A stretch of 64,000 bases of DNA from Mycobacterium gordonae (GTDB lineage: Bacteria > Actinomycetota > Actinomycetes > Mycobacteriales > Mycobacteriaceae), in contig NZ_LQOY01000216.1 in the NCBI RefSeq assembly GCF_002101675.1, forward strand, positions 1 to 64,000, written 5' to 3'. The notes under the pieces are model-generated. The model had not been told where the DNA came from. It worked only from the letters and a program-made list of their open reading frames with translations, and made no database searches. The position numbers and the translations under genes were made by a program. The stretch's first letter is position 1, and each line of letters starts with the position of its first letter. Below, piece after piece: positions 17,006-25,471 of this stretch.

Positions 17006-17958
17006 CGTAGCTCCGCAGCCAGCTCGGCGATCATCTCCCGCGTCCGGCGTTTGGACGCGACGAGCTCGTCACGGTTGTCGCCGATCGGCAACAGCCGCAC
17101 CGACAGATCGGTCACGCCGGCGTCGGCGAAACGGCGCATCCGGGCCAGGATCTGCTCCGGGTCACCGGCCGCGCACAGATCACCGACGTCCCGGGCGTCG
17201 CCGCGTTCGAGTAGCCGCTGGTAGTTCGGCGACACCTCCGCCTCGCCCAGGACGCGGTTGGCCCGTTCCTTGGCCGCCTCGACTTCCGAAGGCGCACAGA
17301 GGCATACCGGGATACCCGCGACGATTCGCGGCGCGGGACGGCCGGCATCGGCGGCGGCCTTGGTGATCTTCGGCGCGATGTGATCGCCGATCGCGCGCTC
17401 ATCGGCCATCCACAACACCGTCCCGTCGGCCAGTTCGCCGGCCAGTTGCAGCATCACCGGTCCCAGCGCGGCGATCAGTACCGGCATCGGTGAGTCGGCG
17501 GCCAGCACGGTCGGATTGTGCACGGTGAACGAATCGTTCTCGACGTCAACCGGTCCGGGTCCGGCGACGGCGGCGTTGAGCACCTGCAGGTAGTCGCGGG
17601 TGTAGGCGGCCGGCTTCTCGTACGGCAGGCCGAGCATGTCACGGATGATCCAGTGATGCGACGGCCCGACGCCCAGCGCCAACCGGCCACCCGCCACCGC
17701 GTGCGTCGAGAGTGCTTGGCGCGCAAGAGCGATCGGGTGCTGAGCTTGCAGCGGCACCACGGCGGTGCCCAGCTCGATGCGGGAACTGCGTGCCGCCATT
17801 AGCGACACCATAGTCAGGCAGTCGAAGTCGTCGGGCACCTGCGGCATCCAGGCGGTGTCCAGCCCCGCGGATTCGGCCCACTCGATGTCCGCGACCAGCT
17901 TGGCGACCTTGCGGGCCATGTCGCCACGCTCGGCGCCGATCATCACTCCGACGCGCAC
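17002..17958 (-). CDS. LLM-class F420-dependent oxidoreductase
   Basis: 318-residue luciferase-like monooxygenase-fold protein of the actinobacterial F420 type (GVMIGAERGDMARKVA, ELGTAVVPLQAQHPIALA, LALGVGPSHHWI, PVLIAALGPVMLQLAGELADG). These proteins reduce or oxidise substrates with the deazaflavin F420 rather than FMN. GTG 17958 follows AGGAGGA by a few bases and overlaps the end of the B12-subunit gene by 16 bases. It is in operon with the mutase and CoA-transferase, so a redox step on the same acyl-CoA pathway is inferred. Confidence 0.9.
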   Translation of the reverse strand: MRVGVMIGAERGDMARKVAKLVADIEWAESAGLDTAWMPQVPDDFDCLTMVSLMAARSSRIELGTAVVPLQAQHPIALARQALSTHAVAGGRLALGVGPSHHWIIRDMLGLPYEKPAAYTRDYLQVLNAAVAGPGPVDVENDSFTVHNPTVLAADSPMPVLIAALGPVMLQLAGELADGTVLWMADERAIGDHIAPKITKAAADAGRPAPRIVAGIPVCLCAPSEVEAAKERANRVLGEAEVSPNYQRLLERGDARDVGDLCAAGDPEQILARMRRFADAGVTDLSVRLLPIGDNRDELVASKRRTREMIAELAAELR

Positions 17959-18380
17959 GGTTCCTCCTGTGCGTGTTGGGAGGCGGGGTCCGGCGTTCCG
18001 GTGAGCGCGCGGATGTCGCGTACCAGGACGTCCAGTGCCGTTCCGGTGGGAAACACCGCGGCCGCGCCGACCGACAGCAGCTTGGGCACGTCGGCGTGCG
18101 GGATGGTGCCGCCGACCACGACCGCGATGTCCGCCGCATCGGCCGCGCGCAGTGCCTCGACGGTGCGTGCGGTGAGGGCCAGGTGCGCGCCGGACAGGAT
18201 GCTCAGACCCACCACGGCGACGTCTTCCTGAACCGCGATCGACGCGATGTCCTCGATGCGCTGCCGGATGCCGGTGTAGATGACCTCGAAGCCGGCGTCG
18301 CGCAGGGTGCGGGCGACGATCTTGGCACCCCGGTCATGTCCGTCCAGACCGGGCTTGGCGACCAGAATCCGGGCCGCCAC
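17943..18380 (-). CDS. Cobalamin-binding small subunit of acyl-CoA mutase
   Basis: 145-residue B12-binding domain protein with the base-off/His-on motif DGHDRGAK, the GLSILSGAH loop and the VVVGGTIPHADV strand. It is a free-standing domain as in isobutyryl-CoA and 2-hydroxyisobutyryl-CoA mutases, not fused as in classic methylmalonyl-CoA mutase. Its ATG directly follows the stop of the large-subunit gene with no gap, indicating stoichiometric co-translation. Confidence 0.93.
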   Translation of the reverse strand: MAARILVAKPGLDGHDRGAKIVARTLRDAGFEVIYTGIRQRIEDIASIAVQEDVAVVGLSILSGAHLALTARTVEALRAADAADIAVVVGGTIPHADVPKLLSVGAAAVFPTGTALDVLVRDIRALTGTPDPASQHAQEEPCASE

Positions 18381-19958
18381 CTAGAACACCACCGGCTGCT
18401 GGAATTCGCCCCAGACCGCCTTGAGCGCGGAGACCATCTCACCCACCGTGCAGTACGCGTTGGCGCAGTCGATCAGCTTGTGCATCAGGTTGTCCGATCC
18501 TTCGGCGCTGCGGGCCAGTGCGGTCAAGGTGGATTGCACTGCGGCACTGTCCCGTTCGGCCTTCACCTTGGAAAGCCGCTTGAGCTGGAGGTCTCGCCCC
18601 TCGGCGTCGAGTTCGTAGCTCACGACGTCGGGCTCCGGTTCCTGCGACACGAACCGGTTGACCCCGACCACCGGACGGGCACCCGACTCGATGTTCTGGT
18701 GAATCTTGTAGGCCTCGTCGGCGATCAGGCCTTGCAGATAACCGTCTTCGATCGCGCTGACCATCCCACCGTGCTGCTCGAGGTCGGTCATGATCTCGAC
18801 GATGCGGGCCTCGGTGGCGTCGGTGAGCGCCTCGACGAAGTAAGAGCCGCCCAGCGGGTCGGCGACGGCGGCGACGCCGGTTTCGTAGGCAAGGATCTGC
18901 TGGGTGCGCAGCGCCAGGGTGGTGGACTCCTCCGACGGCAGCGCAAACGGCTCGTCCCAGGCTGCGGTGAACATCGACTGGACGCCGCCCAGAACCGCCG
19001 CCATTGCCTCGTAAGCCACCCGCACCACATTGTTCTGCGCCTGCGGCCCGTACAGCGATGCGCCCCCGCAGACGCAGCCGAACCGGAACATCGACGCCTT
19101 GTCCATGCTGGAGCCGTAGCGTTCCCGCACGATGGTGGCCCAACGGCGCCGCCCCGCACGGTATTTGGCGACCTCTTCGAAGAAGTCGCCGTGGGTGTAG
19201 AAGAAGAACGAGATCTGCGGCGCGAATTCGTCGATGCTCATCCGGCCGCGTTCCACCACGGTGTCGCAATAGGTGACGCCGTCGGCCAGGGTGAACGCCA
19301 TCTCCTGCACCGCGGTGGCGCCGGCGTCCCGAAAGTGCGCCCCGGCCACCGAGATTGCGTTGAACCGAGGCACCTCCGCCGCGCAGAACTCGATGGTGTC
19401 GGCGATCAGCCGCAGCGACGGCTCGGGCGGCCAGATCCAGGTCCCGCGCGAGGCGTACTCCTTGAGAATGTCGTTCTGGATTGTCCCGGTGAGCTTGGCC
19501 CTCGGTATTCCCTTCCGCTCCGCGGCGGCGACGTAGAACGCCAGCAGGATGGCCGCCGTGCCGTTGATGGTCATGCTGGTGCTGAGCTTGTCCAGCGCGA
19601 TGCCGTCAAACAGGATCTCAAAGTCGGCCAGGGTGTCCACCGCGACGCCGACCCGGCCGACTTCCTCACCGAAGTCGGGGTCGTCGGAGTCGTACCCGCA
19701 CTGGGTGGGCAGATCGAGCGCGACCGACAAGCCGGTACCGCCCTGATCCAGTAGGTAGCGGTAACGGCGATTGGACTCTTCGGCCGTGCCGAAACCCGAG
19801 TATTGGCGAAACGTCCACAACTTGCCGCGGTATCCGGACGCGAAGTTGCCCCGGGTGAAGGGGTACTCCCCCGGGGGCGGCGGCTCGGTGCTCCGATCCG
19901 CCGGGCCGTACACCGGCGCGAGCGGAATGCCCGATGGGGTCTGGGCTGCGTTATCCAT
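18381..19958 (-). CDS. Catalytic large subunit of a two-subunit B12-dependent acyl-CoA mutase
   Basis: 525-residue TIM-barrel mutase subunit that rearranges a CoA-thioester carbon skeleton by radical chemistry. It keeps Tyr in FRQYSGFGTAEESN and Arg in EYASRGTWIWPPEPS, residues that contact the substrate carboxylate in methylmalonyl-CoA mutase. However, the active-site segment reads DLPTQCGYDSD where methylmalonyl enzymes have ATHRGYDSD and isobutyryl types have MPTLMG. The substrate is thus unresolved, possibly a branched or dicarboxylic acyl-CoA. ATG 19958 is chosen because TACGTT sits eight bases upstream; a TTG at 19979 would add seven residues. It heads the operon. Confidence 0.9.
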   Translation of the reverse strand: MDNAAQTPSGIPLAPVYGPADRSTEPPPPGEYPFTRGNFASGYRGKLWTFRQYSGFGTAEESNRRYRYLLDQGGTGLSVALDLPTQCGYDSDDPDFGEEVGRVGVAVDTLADFEILFDGIALDKLSTSMTINGTAAILLAFYVAAAERKGIPRAKLTGTIQNDILKEYASRGTWIWPPEPSLRLIADTIEFCAAEVPRFNAISVAGAHFRDAGATAVQEMAFTLADGVTYCDTVVERGRMSIDEFAPQISFFFYTHGDFFEEVAKYRAGRRRWATIVRERYGSSMDKASMFRFGCVCGGASLYGPQAQNNVVRVAYEAMAAVLGGVQSMFTAAWDEPFALPSEESTTLALRTQQILAYETGVAAVADPLGGSYFVEALTDATEARIVEIMTDLEQHGGMVSAIEDGYLQGLIADEAYKIHQNIESGARPVVGVNRFVSQEPEPDVVSYELDAEGRDLQLKRLSKVKAERDSAAVQSTLTALARSAEGSDNLMHKLIDCANAYCTVGEMVSALKAVWGEFQQPVVF

Positions 19959-20348
19959 CAGTGCATAACGTACTTGCAAAAAAAGAGAATGCCAATACCA
20001 TAGGGTTGAGCTGGCTAAACGTCATATCCGGACACGTCAACACGCCCGCCGAGGGCCCATTGAGCACGGTATTGGCACGTCGGCGGAGCGTGTGAGCATG
20101 AGCACACCGGCCGGTTTCCCGGGGACCGTCGTCACGCCGGCGCCACCACCGATCAAGTGCGCAAACGCGGCCACCCGACCAGCCGGAGGCCGATCGGGCA
20201 CCCCTCGCGCGCGCACTGCGGCAGTGCGGGAGGTGATTTATTCTCAGCGTGCGCCCGAAGAAGACGGGCCCACCGAACCGGAACAAACCGCACCCGCCGC
20301 AGGTTCGTAATCGGCGGAACCCCCCTCGCCCGACGAAAAGAGCCGACC
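19959..20348. promoter_or_regulatory. Divergent intergenic region with a split 10-bp inverted repeat
   Basis: About 390 bases between the mutase operon and the cutinase gene. TGCCAATACC (19990-19999) and its exact complement GGTATTGGCA (20068-20077) are 68 bp apart, a possible looped pair of regulator sites for the mutase operon. GAGAAT precedes the first arm, also the left half of the operator at 14324. Short frames here are not convincing genes. Confidence 0.45.
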
Positions 20349-21065
20349 TTGAGCTGCAGCAGACTGCCCGCCCTGTCGTCACCCCGGGTGGCGCCCTTGC
20401 TGGCCGCGGTGGTGATGTCCGTAGTGGCCCTGATCGGACCGCTGAGCGCCGCGCCACGAGCGGCCGCCGACCCCGGCTGTCCCGACGTCGACGTGGTGTT
20501 CGCGCGCGGCACTTTCGAGGCTCCCGGAGTCGGCGCGACCGGTCAGGCGTTCGTCGATGCTCTCAACGCGCGCCTGGCCGGCAAGACCGTTGCGGTCGAC
20601 CCGGTCAACTACCCGGCGTCGCTCGACTTCGGCCGGGCGGTCGACGGTGTCGCCGATGCCAGCAGCAAGGTCGAGGCCGCGGCGGCCAACTGCCCGAACA
20701 CGAAGATCGTCCTGGGTGGCTATTCCCAGGGTGCGGCCGTCGCGGCCTACACCACCACCGATTCAGTCCCGGACGGCGTTGCCCTGCCCGACGGGATCGG
20801 GCCCATGCCGCCCGGCGTGGCGCCGAAGGTCGCGGCCGTGGTGCTCTTCGCGCCGCCGTCGGACGGGTTCCTGAACCTGGTTGACCGCAGCGCGCCGCCG
20901 ATCAATATCGGCCCTCTGTACGCCGCCAAGACCCTGCAACTGTGCGCCGATGGGGATCCGGTGTGCGCACCCGGCGGCCGCGACCGCGCCGCGCACAGCT
21001 CCTACCGGGACAACGGGATGGCCAACCAGGCCGCGGACTTCACCCGCAGCCGGCTGTCGCGGTAA
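20349..21065 (+). CDS. Cutinase-like secreted serine esterase (Culp type)
   Basis: 238-residue secreted alpha/beta hydrolase. The N terminus is a signal peptide (hydrophobic stretch VAPLLAAVVMSVVALIGPL) with predicted cleavage near APRAAADPG. The mature part begins CPDVDVVFARGTFEAPGVG; the nucleophile is in GGYSQGAAV, the Asp in CADGDPVCAPGG and the His in AAHSSYRDNG, with paired Cys as in cutinases. TTG 20349 is chosen because AAAAGAG ends six bases before it and it starts the signal peptide. The likely role is hydrolysis of lipid esters outside the cell. Confidence 0.9.
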   Translation: MSCSRLPALSSPRVAPLLAAVVMSVVALIGPLSAAPRAAADPGCPDVDVVFARGTFEAPGVGATGQAFVDALNARLAGKTVAVDPVNYPASLDFGRAVDGVADASSKVEAAAANCPNTKIVLGGYSQGAAVAAYTTTDSVPDGVALPDGIGPMPPGVAPKVAAVVLFAPPSDGFLNLVDRSAPPINIGPLYAAKTLQLCADGDPVCAPGGRDRAAHSSYRDNGMANQAADFTRSRLSR

Positions 21066-21078
21066 AACCGCGGTAAAC

Positions 21079-21885
21079 CTAGGCGCGGCAGAGGATTTCG
21101 CCATGCGGGATCCCCAGCCAACCGTCGGGGGTCGCCGCCCAGTCCCGCCAGGCCGCCGAAATCGCTTCCAGCTCATCGCTGTTGGACAGACCTGAGGTCA
21201 CCAACTGGCGCGCCAGATCCGATTGCAGGATTCGATCGGCCCACATGCCGCCCCACCATTCCCGGGTGTCGGGCGTGGCGTAGCACCACATGCCGGCGGT
21301 GGGGGTGATGTCGTCGAAACCCGCCTGCTGAGCCCATGACAACAGACGTCGGCCCGCGTCGGGTTCGCCGCCATTGGCGCGTGCCGCCGTGTCGTACAAC
21401 TCGAGCCACCGGTCCAGCAACGGAATGCGCGGAAACCAGACGAACCCGGCGTAGTCGGCGTCTCGAACGGCGACCACCCCGCCCGGCACGCAGACCCGGC
21501 GCATCTCTCTTAGCGCGCATACCGGATCGGCCACGTGCTGCAGCACCTGATGGGCATGGACGACGTCGAAGGTGTCGTCGGGGAAGCCGAGCGCGTGCAC
21601 ATCGGAGGTGACGAACGCGAGATTCGATGCGTTACGGCGCTGCGCTTCGGCGCGCGCCAGATCCAGCGCGTCGTCGGTGGGTTCGACGGCGGTCACCGCC
21701 CCGGGCGCGACCCGGGCAGCCAGGTCGAGCGTGATCGTTCCCGGTCCGCAACCGATGTCGAGTAACGACAGGCCCGGCCGAAGATGCGGCAACAAGTAAG
21801 CGGCCGAGTCCTCAGCAGTCCGTCGCCGGTGACTGCGCAGGACCGACTCGTGATGCCCGTGGGTGTAGACGTGTTGCTCGCTCAT
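21079..21885 (-). CDS. Class I SAM-dependent methyltransferase
   Basis: 268-residue methyltransferase. Motif I is LLDIGCGPGTITLDLAA, followed by VTAVEPTDDALDLARAEA, the motif II/III region DDTFDVVHAHQVLQHVADP and a VPGGVVAVRDADYAG strand. The C-terminal WWGGMWADRI segment is found in mycobacterial UbiE-like methyltransferases of unknown substrate. It converges on the cutinase gene. No operon partner indicates the substrate. Confidence 0.87.
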   Translation of the reverse strand: MSEQHVYTHGHHESVLRSHRRRTAEDSAAYLLPHLRPGLSLLDIGCGPGTITLDLAARVAPGAVTAVEPTDDALDLARAEAQRRNASNLAFVTSDVHALGFPDDTFDVVHAHQVLQHVADPVCALREMRRVCVPGGVVAVRDADYAGFVWFPRIPLLDRWLELYDTAARANGGEPDAGRRLLSWAQQAGFDDITPTAGMWCYATPDTREWWGGMWADRILQSDLARQLVTSGLSNSDELEAISAAWRDWAATPDGWLGIPHGEILCRA

Positions 21886-21946
21886 AGCCGACCAGCTTAG
21901 CGCCGTAACTCACTATTTAAGACAACAATCTCAATATATGAGACGT

Positions 21947-22705
21947 CTAGTCGACCGGCACGTTCAGAATCGGACGTTGTACGGCGGCACCGGGCCCGTC
22001 GAAATGCCACCACTCACCCGAATAGACGGCCAGTCCCCCGTGGTTCATCGCGTCCCGCAGTCGCTTACGGTTTGCCTGCGCCTCGACGCTGACGTCTTGG
22101 GTGGCAAAGGCATTCGCGCGCGAGGTGAAGTCGTCGAAGTCGGTGCCCATGTCTGCCAGGCAGATCCCGCTGACCAGTTGCTGCGCCGGGCATTGCGCTC
22201 GCCCGCCGGCATAGGTGACGTCAACCGAACGCCCCGCCTCGTGGCTGGTCGCGTACGGGCCGGGCCGTGCCACCCAGGCCGGATTGGGAACGATCTGGAA
22301 CATCTTGACCTGGACGTCGTGCGGCCGATAGCAGTCCCAGAAGACGAGGACGTGGCCCTGCGGGCGCAGTGCGTCGGCCGCCGCAGCCAACCCGGGCGCC
22401 ATGGATTGGTGCACCAGGCACCTCGCGTCGGCGGGATACAACTGCGTCTTGGTGAAGTTGTTGGTCGTCGCATATCGCAGGTCGATGATCGCGTCGGGCA
22501 CCACCGATCGGATGTCGACGAACTGCGCGGCATGCGCCTCCTGGCTCAGCGGCGGCAGGCCGGGACCAGACGGGGCGGTGGTACCGACGGGCCGGACGAG
22601 CACCAACGTGGCCGAGGGGGAATCCGACCGGGTGCCGGGCGCCACCTCGCAGGCGGCCGACGCCGCCAGCAGGGTAGCCATCAGCAGAGCTCTGAGACAG
22701 CGCAC
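21947..22705 (-). CDS. VanX/DdpX-type D-Ala-D-Ala dipeptidase, exported
   Basis: 252-residue zinc dipeptidase of family M15D that cleaves D-Ala-D-Ala or similar cell-wall dipeptides. Zinc and catalytic residues are in TSHEAGRSVDVTY (SxHxxGxxxD) and SGEWWHFDGP (ExxH). The N terminus from GTG 22705 is a signal sequence (LRALLMATLLAASAACEVAPG) whose Cys could make it a lipoprotein, though the lipobox is imperfect. A longer frame starts at 22801, but that would overlap the divergent promoter and add an unlikely N-terminal extension. In mycobacteria such enzymes probably act in peptidoglycan recycling. Confidence 0.85.
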   Translation of the reverse strand: MRCLRALLMATLLAASAACEVAPGTRSDSPSATLVLVRPVGTTAPSGPGLPPLSQEAHAAQFVDIRSVVPDAIIDLRYATTNNFTKTQLYPADARCLVHQSMAPGLAAAADALRPQGHVLVFWDCYRPHDVQVKMFQIVPNPAWVARPGPYATSHEAGRSVDVTYAGGRAQCPAQQLVSGICLADMGTDFDDFTSRANAFATQDVSVEAQANRKRLRDAMNHGGLAVYSGEWWHFDGPGAAVQRPILNVPVD

Positions 22706-22783
22706 CGAAATATTGTCCCGACCCGTTGAGCGCTCCTCGGCAGCGCCACGCCAATGGAACCACCATGCTCCGAATTCCCCTTG

Positions 22784-22814
22784 CGTTGAGATTAGTTTCA
22801 ACGTAGCGTGAAAC
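22784..22814. promoter_or_regulatory. Two overlapping inverted repeats upstream of the CocE-type hydrolase
   Basis: CGTTGA(8 nt)TCAACG at 22784-22803 and GTTTCA(8 nt)TGAAAC at 22795-22814 overlap and end one base before the ATG at 22816. A repressor bound here would block both transcription and translation initiation of the hydrolase gene; TetR-family proteins use sites of this size. Confidence 0.5.
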
Positions 22815-22815
22815 T

Positions 22816-24528
22816 ATGACGAAAGCGCTCAACGGTCCCCAGACCACCGGCCGGGAATACCGCAACCTCAGTGAGCCGCAATACCGCCGCCGGCGGGAGA
22901 ACAATGTGGCGGTCGCAATGCGGGATGGCACCAGACTGCTGGCCGACGTCCACCGCCCAGACGGACAAGGGCGCTTCCCCGCACTGCTGGCGGCGTCGCC
23001 ATATCCGCGTCAGATGCAGGACTTCGGCGCTCCGGCCGGGTTCATCGAAGCCGGCGTGACCGACTTCTGGGTGCCGCGCGGCTACGCCCACGTGATCGCC
23101 AACGTGCGTGGCACCTGCGGATCCGAGGGCACGTTCGGCTTCGCCGATGCCCAGGAACGCCGGGACATGTATGACCTCGTCGAGTGGGTGGCCGCCCAGC
23201 CCTGGTGTGACGGCAACGTCGGCATGATCGGCATCAGCTACTTCGCGATAGCCCAACTCGAGGCTGCCGTCGAGCGACCGCCGCACCTCAAGGCGATCTT
23301 CCCCCTTGCCGTGACCGCAGACCTTTACGAAGCCGCCAGCCACCACGGCCTGTTCAGCTCGTCTTTCGTCACCCCCTTCCTGGCGATGACCGGGCTGACT
23401 TCCGAGCGCAGCGACAGGCTCTGGCGCAGTCTGCCCGTCTCGCTGGTTCGCCGGGTGCTACACACGCCCCGGCTGCACACGAAATTCGCGACCATGAACG
23501 GCGAAGCGGCGGTCACCATGCTGCGCCAACTGATCAAGCTGCCCCACGACCCGCACCCGTGGGACGAACTCTGGCTCGACGCGGCGGTCAACCACCCCGC
23601 CCATGATGAGTGGTGGGACGAGCGAAACCTGTTGCCCCTGCTCAAGGAAGTCGACATTCCGGTGTACCTCGGCTGCGACTGGGAGAACGTGCCGCTGCAC
23701 CTGCCATCCACGTTCACCGCATGGAAAGGGTTGTCGGACAACGCTTGTGTGCGGATGGGCATGTTGGGCGAGTTCGGCCTCACCTGGCCGTGGGAAAGCA
23801 TGCACACCGAAGCACTGGCCTGGTACGACCATTGGCTGAAGGGCCGCGACACCGGCATTTTGGAAGGCCCGCCGATCCGCTATTTCCTACCCGGGGCCGA
23901 CGAATGGCGCACCGCCGAGTCGTGGCCGCCGTCGCAGGCGCCGCACCGTGAACTCGCCCTGCGCGCCGACGGCACCCTGAGCGAGGACGAAGGCGACCCC
24001 GGCTCCCTCGATTACCTGGTGCTGGGCGCCGGACTGGGTCGCGACAAGCCCAGCAAGATCGACCCACCATCGGTGTTGACCTGGACAAGCGCCCCGCTCA
24101 CCGAGCAGCTCGATGTGGTTGGCGACATCGAGTTGCACCTGGTCGCGTCGGCAACGGCTATCGACACCGCCTGGATCGTGACCCTGCAGGACGTGGCACC
24201 TGACGGCAGCATCGCCGAGGTCACAGCCGGTTGGCTGCGCGCCAGCCTACGGGAGGTCGACGAGTCGGCCAGTCGGCCCGGCGCTCCGGTGCTGCCGTGC
24301 CGCAACCCGCAGGCCGTGCCGATCGGCGAGGACGTCGAATACCGAATCCCGTTGGTGGCCAACGCTCGACGCTTCCTGGCCGGTCATCGCATCCGGTTGG
24401 TGCTCACCAGCGACGACCAGGACCCGTCGACTCCCGCCATCATGAGCTTCCGCCATGCCAGTGTCGGCACCAGTAGCCGCAACACCGTCCGTTCGTCGTC
24501 GCGGTTGCTGCTTCCGGTGATCGCCTAG
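22816..24528 (+). CDS. CocE/NonD-family (S15-like) acyl hydrolase
   Basis: 570-residue hydrolase of the X-Pro dipeptidyl-peptidase/cocaine esterase family. The N-terminal catalytic domain has RDGTRLLADVHRP, ANVRGTCGSEGTF and a nucleophile elbow GISYFAIAQLE, where the usual GxSYGG becomes GISYFA. The second lobe has LAWYDHWLKGRDTGI, followed by the C-terminal jelly-roll domain (LTWTSAPLTEQLDVVGDIEL). The oxyanion neighbourhood is thus changed, but Ser is kept. It is expected to act on an ester or amide; substrate unknown. Its stop codon is the first triplet of a tandem repeat. Confidence 0.85.
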   Translation: MTKALNGPQTTGREYRNLSEPQYRRRRENNVAVAMRDGTRLLADVHRPDGQGRFPALLAASPYPRQMQDFGAPAGFIEAGVTDFWVPRGYAHVIANVRGTCGSEGTFGFADAQERRDMYDLVEWVAAQPWCDGNVGMIGISYFAIAQLEAAVERPPHLKAIFPLAVTADLYEAASHHGLFSSSFVTPFLAMTGLTSERSDRLWRSLPVSLVRRVLHTPRLHTKFATMNGEAAVTMLRQLIKLPHDPHPWDELWLDAAVNHPAHDEWWDERNLLPLLKEVDIPVYLGCDWENVPLHLPSTFTAWKGLSDNACVRMGMLGEFGLTWPWESMHTEALAWYDHWLKGRDTGILEGPPIRYFLPGADEWRTAESWPPSQAPHRELALRADGTLSEDEGDPGSLDYLVLGAGLGRDKPSKIDPPSVLTWTSAPLTEQLDVVGDIELHLVASATAIDTAWIVTLQDVAPDGSIAEVTAGWLRASLREVDESASRPGAPVLPCRNPQAVPIGEDVEYRIPLVANARRFLAGHRIRLVLTSDDQDPSTPAIMSFRHASVGTSSRNTVRSSSRLLLPVIA

Positions 24529-24681
24529 CGATCGCAAGAGCGGCGTAGCCGGTCGCGGCGGGTCGCGACCATCGGCACCCTAGCGATCGCAAGAGCGGCG
24601 TAGCCGGTCGCGGCGGGTCGCGACCACCGGCACCCTAGCGATCGCAAGAGCGGCGTAGCCGGTCGCGGCGGGTCGCGACCA
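24526..24681. repeat. 55-bp tandem repeat, about 2.8 copies (MIRU/VNTR-like)
   Basis: Units begin at 24526, 24581 and 24636, each opening TAGCGATCGCAAGAGCGGCG. Units one and two differ at one position (ACCATCGG versus ACCACCGG); unit three is cut short. Each contains GGTCGCG(6 nt)CGCGACC, a 7-bp hairpin that could end transcription. The first TAG is the stop codon of the upstream hydrolase. Location between convergent genes fits a mycobacterial minisatellite. Confidence 0.92.
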
Positions 24682-24688
24682 ACTTGAA

Positions 24689-25333
24689 CTAGTCGATGCG
24701 CTCGGTGGCCATCTGCAGGATGGCCCGGGCGATCTGGTCGGCCGGTTCGAGCCCCAACACGCCGACGGACATCAACACCGACGATTTCTCCCGGTACACA
24801 TGGCTCCACGCCCGCGCGTTGATGCGCAGGGTGGCCGAATCCGGCCGGTCGAGGGTGAAATCGTAGCGGGGGTCTCCCAACGCCGCGCACGCCTGCAACG
24901 TCGTGTCCAGCTGGTGCAGTACGCCGCGGGCGGTGCTCGAATCGGGGTAGACGGCGACTGCCTGGCTGACCGTCTGGATCATGGCGGGCCCGCCGGGTTT
25001 CAGGTCGTCGGTGATGCCGTGATAGCCCGCACTGCGGAATTCCGACCAACCGGTGCCGAACGTGACGTCGCTAATTCCGGCGGCACGGCAGGGTGCTGGC
25101 GCATTGGTGTCGCCGGGCGGCGGCTGCCGCAGATCCGCATGCGAGTGCGCGGTCAGCTCCTCGTAATTGGCGATACGGCGGACCTCTTCGATGCTGACGA
25201 TCAGCGCGTCGGCGCGGGAGCCGGCAGGGGCGCTGGGGTGAGCCGAGGTGCCGCCGTCCGAACAGGCCGCGACCGTCAGCAGCACGCAGCCGGCAAGCAG
25301 GCCGCGTATTGGCCTCATCACCCGTGACGTCAT
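24689..25333 (-). CDS. Lipoprotein with PknH-like extracellular sensor domain
   Basis: 214-residue exported lipoprotein. The signal peptide ends in LLTVAACSDGG, giving a good lipobox with Cys about residue 24. The mature part has the fold pattern of the PknH extracellular sensor domain found in LppH/LpqQ-type proteins: ADALIVSIEEVRRIANYEEL, two conserved Cys (PAPCRAAG and LQACAALG), AVAVYPDSSTARGVL and a final AWSHVYREKSSVLMSVGV. A ligand-binding surface role is inferred. The gene converges on the tandem repeat. Confidence 0.85.
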   Translation of the reverse strand: MTSRVMRPIRGLLAGCVLLTVAACSDGGTSAHPSAPAGSRADALIVSIEEVRRIANYEELTAHSHADLRQPPPGDTNAPAPCRAAGISDVTFGTGWSEFRSAGYHGITDDLKPGGPAMIQTVSQAVAVYPDSSTARGVLHQLDTTLQACAALGDPRYDFTLDRPDSATLRINARAWSHVYREKSSVLMSVGVLGLEPADQIARAILQMATERID

Positions 25334-25471
25334 GACAAGCCGTTCTCTGCGGACGGCAGTCCGCGGTCAGCGACGCATTCGCTGCGACGTTTCCCCGGGC
25401 GAGCGCACTCGCCCCTGTCCCCTGTTCTTTATTGCCCGCTCGCCATCCTACGTTGGGGTTAGAGTCGCCGC

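Noticed and set aside
17973..19754. 593-codon plus-strand open frame
   Set aside because: Exactly antisense to the mutase genes; no family motifs, His/Asp/Val-rich translation typical of a GC-rich shadow frame.
24526..24681. CRISPR array
   Set aside because: The repeats are contiguous 55-bp units with no spacers and no cas genes nearby.
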